Source: Candidatus Thermochlorobacteriaceae bacterium (GTDB lineage Bacteria; Bacteroidota; Chlorobiia; Chlorobiales; Thermochlorobacteraceae). Taken from it: a stretch of 43,199 bases of DNA. Positions 24,938-31,969 of this stretch are shown piece by piece; position 1 is the stretch's first letter; the number at the start of each line of letters is the position of its first letter. The stretch lies in the NCBI GenBank assembly GCA_029263855.1, contig JAJUFC010000019.1, positions 1 to 43,199 on the forward strand. Reading direction: 5' to 3'. The notes beneath the pieces were generated by a model. It saw only the letters and a list, made by a program, of their open reading frames with translations, made no database searches and was not told where the DNA came from. The position numbers and the translations under genes were made by a program.

Positions 24938-27900
24938 ACCATCGGCTCCGAAACGGGTTTGATTTCGCCTAACACATTCACCTTGACTTTGATGGCGCGC
25001 AATGAATTTGGCGATTTGCTAAATGATTCATCAGTGGTTGAATCAAGATGATGGCAGAAAGTAATTTTTCCATCTGTCATCTTTTGAACGCGATAGAGAT
25101 GTTTTGAGAGCGTTTTGTAATCGGGCTTGCTCCAATCGATGTTCTCGACTTTGAAATCGCCTTCGCTCAGCAAAACCATTTCGTCAATCATCAGGCTCAT
25201 CACGAACTCGTGTCCTCCCATTGTTTTGTCGATGACGGGTTGCCCCTTGCGTTTGCGCGTGGCGGCATCGAGGAGCGTTATCACGCGCCCGACATATTTT
25301 GTTTTGCCTTTTTTGCCACCGAGTTCGCGGAAAATTTCAATGTGGTGATTGTTGCCTGTTTCAACGAACACGCCGGGACGCAGTTCGCGCCGCGCCGCCG
25401 CTTTTTGATGAATGCGCACGTGTTTAATCGGCACGCCGAAGTTTTCAAAGAAGGCATCGGGCAGTTTTTCATTGGGCGCGAGATTTGGGAAATCTTGAAG
25501 CCGCTTTTCGAAGAAGGCGCGAATGAACGGCGGCTCGATGTTCGCAATGTCCCGCGGGGTCAGGGTTTTCGCGCTCACGGCGTTGCCTTCAATCTTCACG
25601 CGCTTAATCGGCATTTTGATTTGCTTCGCCGCCTCGTAAAATTCTTTCGGCAAGGGTTTTGACCCCTCTTTGAACGCAACGCTTTTGGCTTTGAGCAATT
25701 CAATGAGGGCTTGAAACGCTTTGCGAATTTCCGTATCGGCGATGTCTTCAATCATACTGCCCGTGAGCGCGGTAACAGGCTTGCGAAGGGTGTAGAGTTT
25801 ATAGCCATCGATTTCTTTGTGAGAGCCATCTTGCTCGCGGACTGCGCCGTAGAAGGTGTCTTCGTGCAGCGCGCCTTGAATGCGGTCTTTTTGGTAGCGC
25901 GAAACGAGCAGTTCATCGAGTTCGGCTTTGAGTTGTTCGCGGAACGCGGGGAACGGTAGCGGGAATTTCTCGCGGGTGGCTTCGCGTCGGTATTTGTTGA
26001 ACGAACTGAGTTTTTGAACCATAGCGCGCGTCGTCATCGCAATGACGGCAGCATCGAGCGCGTGGTGTCGGTTGTCGCTTCGGTTCTTTTCGGCGTTTTC
26101 TTCCAACTCTTTGAGCGTTGCACCATTACGATTAGTCTCAAGCGGATGCAAGAGCGAATTTAAGCCCCAGAGTTTGCGCAGTTTGGCGGTCGCTTGTCCG
26201 TTGCTGACGATGATGTTTGGGCAGATGGTTTCAAGATACGCCTTCGCTTCGCGGGCGAGATAGGCGGTATCGTTGAGTTGGCGCGAGATGAAGTCGTCAG
26301 TATTGATTTCCTTTTGGGTGAAGCGTCGGAGTTTGGCGCGGTTGCCGAACTTCTCGACGCGGTCAAGCATTTGTTCGTATTCGGCTTCGCTGACGGCGCC
26401 GCGCTCTTTCATTTCAAAGGGCGAAAGGTTTTGCTTTCTCTGGCGGTTGAAGTCGGCAAAGCACAGCGTGAGGTTATTGAAGGAATCATCGAGCGAGCGC
26501 GAGTAGGGCAAAATATGCTCAATGTCAATCGCATCGTTTCGGAAGAGCATTTCGGCAGAGATTTGTTTGCCCGTATAGGGACAAACGCCGTTGCATTCTT
26601 TCCAGAGGCGGTATTTGACGATGTCGTCGCCCGATGGATTTGGCACGTTGAGATTTCGGATTTCTTCGGCGAAGACCTCATTTTCCTTTCTGCGCTTTTC
26701 GTTTTCTTTCGTGAGCTCATCGCGTTTGGCTTTTGGCAATTTGAGTTCGCGCGCAAATTCGATATGGATTGCTTCGGGCTTGCCGTATTTCTCGATTAGC
26801 GCATTGACGAGGCGGCGGAGTTCAAATAAACCTTGTTGAACAATCGGGTTGCGAAGGTTCGGAAGTTTCTGTATGTCAAGTTTATCGCTCAATTCTGTCG
26901 GGCGTTTGTCGCTGTGGTGATAGCCCGCTTTGAGGCAAGCATCGGCGTAGTTGTAGCCTTGTTTGAGGTAGGGAATAAGGTTTTTCATCGCGCGCTGGCT
27001 CAAACTGCCGTAGCCTTGCTTGAAATGAATTTTCGTTAAGGCGTCTGCGCCCGCGTCGGTGAGATTCCATTTTTCTTTGCCGCATCGTTTGAGCCAGTCG
27101 TTGTCGGTCGCGTCGTAAATGATTTTCCAGCGGCATTCTTTTTCGGCTTCGGAGAGCGCGCTCCATTCCGCTTCCATCGCTTCCTGTTCTTTCTTCGTCG
27201 GCTTGCTACTTGTTTTTTTGAACATCGTCATCAGTTGGACGGCGGTATCATTGCCTTTGATTTTTTTATCGAGCGGATAGTTGCAACTAACGGTTTTTGG
27301 GTCAATCGGCTTTGGCTCATCATTAAAGAGGCTTTCGGATTGAGTTCTGTTTTCGCCCTGAATCGTCAATGAAATTTTTTCAAGCAGTTTGCCAAGTTCG
27401 ATTTCTTTGGCTTTTTCGAGCAACTCGGCGGCGCGCGCTTTTTCGTCGGGCGTAAGAAATCGGCGTTCAGGTTTGAGGAGTTCAATCGTGGCGAGCGTCG
27501 TCCAAATGCGATAGGTTTGAAACGTGAGCGATGAGATGGGAGCGCGGCGCGATTTCGGCTCGAGCGAGCAGAAACCGACGGTATGCTTTTGCGATTTCAG
27601 CCGACGCTGAAAGAAAATCAGATACGATTTGATGAACGCGCGCAGCGATGGGTCAGGCTTTTTCGCCCACGCCGCTTGCTGTTTGCGCGAACAGAGCGCG
27701 GCAAGCAAGTTGTTCGGAACGGGTTGAGCAAGTTCAGGGTGGAAGGCTTGCTGCGCGTCGCAGATTTTTTCGAACTCGTCTTCGTAATGCTTGCGAAGCG
27801 CGTAGCGGGCGCGAATGCGAACCTCGTGCGGGTTGAGCGAGGCAAGGTATTCGCCAATCGTGCGCACCGTGCCGCGTTTCAAGAGTTCGTCGACTTCGCC

Positions 27901-28398
27901 ATAGCCACGATTGCCTTCTGCGCCGTCGCGCAAGGGGTTTTTCGCCTGTTTTGTTTTGCCTTTTGATTCTGTTGTTTCGGTTTCTTCAACGACGAGCGTT
28001 TCATCGCTATCGGTTTTGCGATTGCTTTTGAATCCTCGATGCTTGGCAAGGTGGAACAATGCGCGGGCAAGTTCGCTTTTGGAGAGCGGCACGTCTAACG
28101 CTTTTTTGCGAAGCGCGTAGGGGTCTTCGTGCCAAATCTTTTCGAGTTCGGCTTTGCCTTCTGGCAACCATCCCAAAATTTGAAACGCGCGCAATAGGGT
28201 TTCGCGTCGTTGCGCCTTGCGGGCGATTTGGCGACGCAAAAGTCGTTTTTCTCTTCGCTTTTTATTTTTCGGGTCGCGCGATTTTGCGTCCACGCCTTCG
28301 GGGAAAAGGCGCGAGCCAAGTTGCAAAATGTCGTCAGTCGTAGTTCTTGCCCAACCGATAGAGGCAGAGCCGAGGTCTAAGCCAAGCGCGTAGGTCAT
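24934..28398 (-). CDS. cas9: CRISPR effector nuclease Cas9, type II-C
   Basis: An 1154-residue RNA-guided DNA endonuclease, within the 950-1150-residue range common for compact II-C enzymes. All catalytic motifs are intact: RuvC-I Asp8 (GLDLGSASIGWA), an arginine-rich bridge helix (~45-66: NKKRREKRLLRRQIARK), RuvC-II Glu547 (AIHIEFARE), HNH His628 (DIEHILPYS) with Asn651 (DFNRQRKQN), and RuvC-III His779/Asp782 (RHHALDAAVIAM). A CNGVCPYTG motif (603-611) precedes HNH. The C-terminal ~250 residues should hold the wedge and PAM-interacting domains; the PAM cannot be read. With crRNA and the adjacent tracrRNA it should cut foreign DNA. No clear Shine-Dalgarno precedes ATG 28398-28396. It is divergent from tracrRNA. 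Confidence 0.98.
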   Translation of the reverse strand: MTYALGLDLGSASIGWARTTTDDILQLGSRLFPEGVDAKSRDPKNKKRREKRLLRRQIARKAQRRETLLRAFQILGWLPEGKAELEKIWHEDPYALRKKALDVPLSKSELARALFHLAKHRGFKSNRKTDSDETLVVEETETTESKGKTKQAKNPLRDGAEGNRGYGEVDELLKRGTVRTIGEYLASLNPHEVRIRARYALRKHYEDEFEKICDAQQAFHPELAQPVPNNLLAALCSRKQQAAWAKKPDPSLRAFIKSYLIFFQRRLKSQKHTVGFCSLEPKSRRAPISSLTFQTYRIWTTLATIELLKPERRFLTPDEKARAAELLEKAKEIELGKLLEKISLTIQGENRTQSESLFNDEPKPIDPKTVSCNYPLDKKIKGNDTAVQLMTMFKKTSSKPTKKEQEAMEAEWSALSEAEKECRWKIIYDATDNDWLKRCGKEKWNLTDAGADALTKIHFKQGYGSLSQRAMKNLIPYLKQGYNYADACLKAGYHHSDKRPTELSDKLDIQKLPNLRNPIVQQGLFELRRLVNALIEKYGKPEAIHIEFARELKLPKAKRDELTKENEKRRKENEVFAEEIRNLNVPNPSGDDIVKYRLWKECNGVCPYTGKQISAEMLFRNDAIDIEHILPYSRSLDDSFNNLTLCFADFNRQRKQNLSPFEMKERGAVSEAEYEQMLDRVEKFGNRAKLRRFTQKEINTDDFISRQLNDTAYLAREAKAYLETICPNIIVSNGQATAKLRKLWGLNSLLHPLETNRNGATLKELEENAEKNRSDNRHHALDAAVIAMTTRAMVQKLSSFNKYRREATREKFPLPFPAFREQLKAELDELLVSRYQKDRIQGALHEDTFYGAVREQDGSHKEIDGYKLYTLRKPVTALTGSMIEDIADTEIRKAFQALIELLKAKSVAFKEGSKPLPKEFYEAAKQIKMPIKRVKIEGNAVSAKTLTPRDIANIEPPFIRAFFEKRLQDFPNLAPNEKLPDAFFENFGVPIKHVRIHQKAAARRELRPGVFVETGNNHHIEIFRELGGKKGKTKYVGRVITLLDAATRKRKGQPVIDKTMGGHEFVMSLMIDEMVLLSEGDFKVENIDWSKPDYKTLSKHLYRVQKMTDGKITFCHHLDSTTDESFSKSPNSLRAIKVKVNVLGEIKPVSEPMV

Positions 28399-28442
28399 TA
28401 TCGGAGAAATTTAAGTTGTCGGAGAACGTGTGAATGTGATTT

Positions 28443-28471
28443 TTGGGAATAATTGGGGGAATTTCTTAAAT
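28443..28471 (+). promoter_or_regulatory. Candidate tracrRNA promoter
   Basis: TTGGGA (28443-28448) and TTAAAT (28466-28471) are separated by 17 bp, each matching the sigma70 boxes at 4 of 6 positions. The predicted start, about 7-8 bases downstream, coincides with the first base of the antirepeat (28479). The -10 overlaps the palindrome GAATTTCTTAAATTC. This is inference from spacing only. Confidence 0.4.
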
Positions 28472-28473
28472 TC
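28459..28473. promoter_or_regulatory. Palindrome GAATTTCTTAAATTC between tracrRNA and cas9
   Basis: A perfect 6-bp inverted repeat (GAATTT and AAATTC) with a 3-bp centre lies in the divergent cas9/tracrRNA control region and overlaps the candidate tracrRNA -10. It could be an operator, or on the cas9 side a small hairpin in the 5' leader. Confidence 0.35.
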
Positions 28474-28478
28474 AGCGC

Positions 28479-28499
28479 AATGTAACAAACTCAGATTTG
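28479..28499 (-). promoter_or_regulatory. Possible cas9 promoter inside the antirepeat
   Basis: On the - strand the antirepeat reads exactly like the end of a CRISPR repeat and so contains the same extended -10, TGTTACATT, pointing at cas9 about 80 bp away. The -35 position is not conserved (AAAGAG instead of TTGACT), so activity would rely on the extended -10. The proposal is inference. Confidence 0.35.
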
Positions 28500-28565
28500 C
28501 TCTTTTCACAACAAGAGAAATCTCGAAAGGCTCACGCCTCTGAACTCGCTATGCAAGTTCGCGAA

Positions 28566-28594
28566 AACCCTTCCCGTTGAGGAAGGGTTTTTTT
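28566..28594 (+). terminator. Rho-independent terminator of tracrRNA
   Basis: A 9-bp stem, AACCCTTCC (28566-28574) and GGAAGGGTT (28581-28589), with loop CGTTGA runs into a stretch of seven T (28588-28594). Confidence 0.92.
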
Positions 28595-28693
28595 ATCTCA
28601 TCTCAATTTTGTGGCGCGAGAGTTTAATCCAATAACGGATATTTATTCGTGAAGACAATGAGCGGAAATGGATTCAGGGTTTGGGGGATTTCG

Positions 28694-28766
28694 TGCATCC
28701 GCCAGGGATCGAACCTGGGACCTACTGATTAAGAGTCAGCTGCTCTACCAGCTGAGCTACGGATGC
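28694..28766 (-). tRNA. tRNA-Lys (anticodon CTT)
   Basis: On the - strand GCATCCG (28766-28760) pairs with CGGATGC (28701-28695), followed by discriminator A (28694). The D-arm TAGCTCAGCTGGTAGAGCA is followed by anticodon loop CTCTTAA inside a GCTGA/TCAGT stem, then a T-arm with GGTTCGATCCC. CCA is not encoded. It lies 10 bp after secG on the same strand and is probably processed from the secG transcript. Confidence 0.96.
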
Positions 28767-28776
28767 AACTCTTGCT

Positions 28777-29124
28777 TTACTTCTGCTCCGACTTTTGTTC
28801 GGGCGCGGATTGCGGCAACACGGGCGAAACCGGCGCGCTTTGCGCAGGCACGTTCTTTTGAATCACGCTCTCGCCTGATTCGGTCGTTGAGCTTGACCCC
28901 GTCGTAAATTCTGCGATGACGCAAAGAAGCATAAAGAGCGCGGCAAGGTAGGTTGTGGCTTTGCTCAGAAAATCTGCGGTGCGGCGCACGCCTAAAACTT
29001 GTGTCGCACCTGCCGAGCCAAACGCACCTGCAAGTCCGCCGCCTTTGCTGTTTTGCATCAGCACAACGATTATCAGCAATATGGCAACAATGCAAACAAG
29101 CGTAACAACAAGAATGTGAAGCAT
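28777..29124 (-). CDS. secG: Preprotein translocase subunit SecG
   Basis: A 115-residue inner-membrane protein assisting the SecYEG channel. The first membrane helix (~3-22: HILVVTLVCIVAILLIIVVL) leads into the family motif MQNSKGGGLAGAFG (23-36). A QVLGVRRTADFLSKAT linker and the second helix (~58-72: YLAALFMLLCVIAEF) follow. A Ser/Pro/Gln-rich tail of ~40 residues follows, longer than in the minimal protein but commonly variable. It is followed closely by tRNA-Lys, an arrangement also seen as secG-tRNA pairs in other bacteria. It is divergent from the DUF2905 gene. Confidence 0.94.
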   Translation of the reverse strand: MLHILVVTLVCIVAILLIIVVLMQNSKGGGLAGAFGSAGATQVLGVRRTADFLSKATTYLAALFMLLCVIAEFTTGSSSTTESGESVIQKNVPAQSAPVSPVLPQSAPEQKSEQK

Positions 29125-29203
29125 TTTGAAACAGAGTTAGTTTTCAAGGGCGGCAAATTTAGCGAAGTGTGCTTAAATTACAAAGCAAAAAATTTCAACG
29201 CAC

Positions 29204-29443
29204 ATGACCGAAACGCTCGCTAAATCGCTCATTCTGCTTGGCGTGATTCTCGCGCTTGTCGGGGCTGTGCTTTATTTCGTGAGCCGTTCCGACGCGAACT
29301 TTTTTCAGTGGTTCGGCAACCTGCCACTCGATTTCAAAGTGGAGCGCGAAAATTTCAAGTTTTATTTCCCGCTCGGCACTTCGATTGTGCTCTCGATTGT
29401 GCTTAGCCTTCTTTTCTATTTCTTTCGCAAACTTTCCGAATGA
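29204..29443 (+). CDS. DUF2905 small membrane protein
   Basis: A 79-residue protein with two membrane helices (~7-26: [20 protein letters not shown] and ~56-74: [18 protein letters not shown]) flanking the family signature [19 protein letters not shown] (38-56). DUF2905 proteins are widespread in thermophiles, green sulfur bacteria and Firmicutes; the function is unknown. Its stop overlaps the hisB start by 4 bases (ATGA at 29440-29443), so expression is coupled to histidine synthesis, though this may be only positional. Confidence 0.88.
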   Translation: MTETLAKSLILLGVILALVGAVLYFVSRSDANFFQWFGNLPLDFKVERENFKFYFPLGTSIVLSIVLSLLFYFFRKLSE

Positions 29444-30030
29444 AGCCAACATCACGCACCGCAACCGTCGCCCGCAAAACCAAAGAAACCGATATTCGTG
29501 TCGCCGTCAACCTTGACGGAAATGGTGAATACGAGATTGAAACCGGCATTGGCTTTCTCAATCACATGCTCGAACTCTTTTCCAAACATTCCCACATCGA
29601 CATTCGCCTTTCGTGCAAGGGCGATTTGCACATCGACGACCACCACACGGTCGAAGACGTTGCCATTGCACTTGGGACAGCCCTTCGCGACGCGCTCGGC
29701 GATAAGCGCGGCATTGCACGCTACGGCTATGCTTACATTCCAATGGACGAAACGCTCGCCCGCGCTGTTTTGGATTTAAGCGGACGCAGTTATCTCGTCT
29801 TCAATGCCAAGTTTGCTCGCGCTAAAATCAGCGACATGGCAACCGAGATGGTCGAGCATTTTTTCTTCTCGCTCGCCGAGCATCTCAAAGCGAACATTCA
29901 CCTTGAAATTCTTTACGGGAAAAACACGCACCACAAAATCGAGGGGTTGTTCAAGGCGTTTGCCGTTGCGTTGCGTCAAGCCGTAACCATCAGTTCTGAT
30001 TCAATCGCTTCGACGAAGGGCGTGATATGA
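29440..30030 (+). CDS. hisB: Imidazoleglycerol-phosphate dehydratase
   Basis: A 196-residue monofunctional enzyme that dehydrates imidazoleglycerol phosphate to imidazoleacetol phosphate, the sixth step of histidine synthesis. It shows the two metal-binding repeats: [14 protein letters not shown] (66-79) and [19 protein letters not shown] (~164-182). The N-terminal [17 protein letters not shown] and the central HFFFSLAEH are also family features. The phosphatase domain of the bifunctional enterobacterial enzyme is absent. The start is ATG 29440, overlapping the DUF2905 stop. No other his gene is nearby. It is convergent with the ABC exporter gene, with 99 bp between. Confidence 0.96.
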   Translation: MKPTSRTATVARKTKETDIRVAVNLDGNGEYEIETGIGFLNHMLELFSKHSHIDIRLSCKGDLHIDDHHTVEDVAIALGTALRDALGDKRGIARYGYAYIPMDETLARAVLDLSGRSYLVFNAKFARAKISDMATEMVEHFFFSLAEHLKANIHLEILYGKNTHHKIEGLFKAFAVALRQAVTISSDSIASTKGVI

Positions 30031-30129
30031 CGAGCGCGTTCATCGCCTTGCGCGTTTGAGCGAATCATCTTGGATTTTGAGCCTCGCTCCAATTTATGAA
30101 CGTCAGTTTATCCCAAATCTTGCGGCGGG

Positions 30130-31932
30130 TTAGTTCAAATCGAATTGCAACTCCGAGAACATTCGATAAACGCCGTTCTCGCGCTCGATGAGTTCGCCGT
30201 GCGTGCCGACTTCGACCACTTCGCCATTTTGAACCACGATGATTTTATCCGCCGTGCGCACAGTTGAAAGGCGATGCGCAATGATGAACGATGTTCGCCC
30301 TTGCATTAAGGTTTCGAGCGCGTCTTGAACGAGTTTTTCCGATTCGGAGTCGAGCGAACTGGTGGCTTCGTCTAAAATGAGAATCGCGGGGTTTTTCAGA
30401 ATGGCGCGCGCAATGGCAACGCGCTGACGCTGTCCGCCTGAAAGTTTAATGCCGCGCTCACCGACGATGGTTTTATAGCCTTCGGGAAAACTCGTGATGA
30501 ACTCATGTGCGTGCGCTTTTTTCGCCGCCTCAATGATTTCGGCTTCGCTGGCGTTTGGGTTGCCGTAGGCGATGTTTTCAAAAATTGTTCCGCCGAAAAG
30601 CATCACATCTTGTGGCACGATTGCCATTTGGCTTCGCAGTTCGGAGAGCGCATACTCGCGCGAATCTTTGCCGTCAATTAAAATTCTGCCGCTATCGGGT
30701 TTGTAGAATTGCAAGAGAAGCGAAACAAGGGTTGATTTCCCTGCGCCGCTTTTTCCGACAAACGCGACGCGCTCGCCTGCTTTTACATCAAACGAAATGT
30801 TTTTCAGAACGGTAATTTCTTTGCGCGCAGGATAACTGAACACAACATTTTCAAACTTCACATCGCCGCGCACGCGCATCGACGATTTCGCGTTGAGTTC
30901 AATCGGTTCAGGCTTTTCGCGCAAAATTTCGCGAACGCGCTCGGTCGCGCCTAAGGCTTTTTGCACTTGGCTGTACAGTTCGGCGAAACTGCCCATCGCC
31001 GCGCCGACAAAGGTTGTGTAAAGAATAAACGATGTGAGTTCGCCGACCGTGAGTTCACCTGCTTGAACGATTTTCGCGCCAACCCACAGCACCAAGACAA
31101 TCGCACCGAAAAGTCCAAAAATGATGAACGAGATAAACGCCCCGCGATACTTCGCACCCTTCAAAACCGTTTGCAAGAAAAAGTCAATACTGGTTCGATA
31201 TCGATTCACCTCGTAGCCTTCGTTAGCAAAGGCTTTGACGTTCATAATGCCTTGCAAGGTTTCTTCAACAATCGTGTTGGTGTCGGCGAGTTTATCTTGC
31301 GCTTGGCGCGAGAACTTGCGAATTTTTCTGCCGAAGAATACAGCAATCGCAATGAGAATTGGAAACGAGGAAAGCATCACGAGGGAGAGTTGCGGCGAGG
31401 TGATAAAAATCAACACAATGCCGCCAATGAGAATCGCTGTTTGGCGCAAGAGTTGCGCGAGTGTTGCCGTGAGCACATCTTGAATTTGCGACAGGTCGGC
31501 GGCGATTCGGCTGGTGAGTTCTCCGACGCGACGATTAGCGAAAAACGACATCGGCAAGGAAATCATCGTTTGGTAAGTGTCTTTTCGCAAGTCCGCAAGG
31601 CTTCGCTCGCCGACTTCCACAAACCAAATCGATTGCACAAACGAAAACACGGCTTGAAGCGCAAGCGCAAGAATTAAAATCAACGCTATCGAGTCAATAT
31701 CGCCGAAAAGCCCATCGCCATTGCCCGACAGCGCACCGTCGACCAACTTGCCCGTGATATACGGAAACACCAACCCCAAAAGGCTTGAACACAACAATGC
31801 CACAAGCGCGAGCACAAACTTTGCCTTGTAGGGCGAAAGGTAGCGAAAGAGTTCAGCGACTTGCCTAAGAGATTCTTTGGAGAGTTTCGCTGGCGGAAGG
31901 TCTTCTTCTGACGTGCGTCTGTATCGTGCCAT
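30130..31932 (-). CDS. MsbA-like ABC exporter, fused permease and ATPase
   Basis: A 600-residue half-transporter that would work as a homodimer. The N-terminal membrane domain has about six helices (~35-320: FVLALVALLCSSLLGLVFPY, ALILILALALQAVFSFVQSI, ILIGGIVLIFITSPQLSLVM and others). The ATPase domain (~350-600) has Walker A GKSGAGKST, Q-loop VPQDVMLFGG, signature LSGGQRQRVA, Walker B ILILDEATSSLD and the H-loop IAHRLST. This type exports lipids, lipid-linked glycans or drugs. It lies 37 bp downstream of the GT2 fusion gene on the same strand and is the last gene of the glycosyltransferase cluster, so a lipid-glycan substrate is plausible but unproven. Confidence 0.9.
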   Translation of the reverse strand: MARYRRTSEEDLPPAKLSKESLRQVAELFRYLSPYKAKFVLALVALLCSSLLGLVFPYITGKLVDGALSGNGDGLFGDIDSIALILILALALQAVFSFVQSIWFVEVGERSLADLRKDTYQTMISLPMSFFANRRVGELTSRIAADLSQIQDVLTATLAQLLRQTAILIGGIVLIFITSPQLSLVMLSSFPILIAIAVFFGRKIRKFSRQAQDKLADTNTIVEETLQGIMNVKAFANEGYEVNRYRTSIDFFLQTVLKGAKYRGAFISFIIFGLFGAIVLVLWVGAKIVQAGELTVGELTSFILYTTFVGAAMGSFAELYSQVQKALGATERVREILREKPEPIELNAKSSMRVRGDVKFENVVFSYPARKEITVLKNISFDVKAGERVAFVGKSGAGKSTLVSLLLQFYKPDSGRILIDGKDSREYALSELRSQMAIVPQDVMLFGGTIFENIAYGNPNASEAEIIEAAKKAHAHEFITSFPEGYKTIVGERGIKLSGGQRQRVAIARAILKNPAILILDEATSSLDSESEKLVQDALETLMQGRTSFIIAHRLSTVRTADKIIVVQNGEVVEVGTHGELIERENGVYRMFSELQFDLN

Positions 31933-31969
31933 TGGTGTTTAATTTTCTTGAAGATACAATCAATCTGGC

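Larger units (their letters stand above)
28479..28594 (+). ncRNA. tracrRNA of the type II-C system
   Basis: Bases 28479-28499 are the exact reverse complement of the last 21 bases of the CRISPR repeat. After a 5-7-nt non-matching bulge (around CTCTT), TTCACAAC (28505-28512) pairs with the first eight repeat bases (one G-U). The antirepeat thus spans the whole repeat, with an internal loop where RNase III would cut. Downstream come three small hairpins, GAG/CTC (28515-28524), AGGC/GCCT (28528-28539) and GAACT/AGTTC (28542-28560), and then the terminator. The order antirepeat, nexus-like hairpins, terminator matches known II-C tracrRNAs. The total is about 116 nt. The RNA should pair with each crRNA and bind Cas9. 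Confidence 0.92.

Noticed and set aside
28399-28499. tracrRNA on the - strand, with crRNAs from the - strand of the array
   Set aside because: The - strand continuation lacks a terminator and runs into cas9, while the + strand has the second antirepeat block, hairpins and terminator.
30031-30129. Inverted repeat GAGCGA/TCGCTC between hisB and the ABC exporter gene
   Set aside because: The loop is ~20 nt, the stem is short and there is no T-run, so a terminator is not supported.
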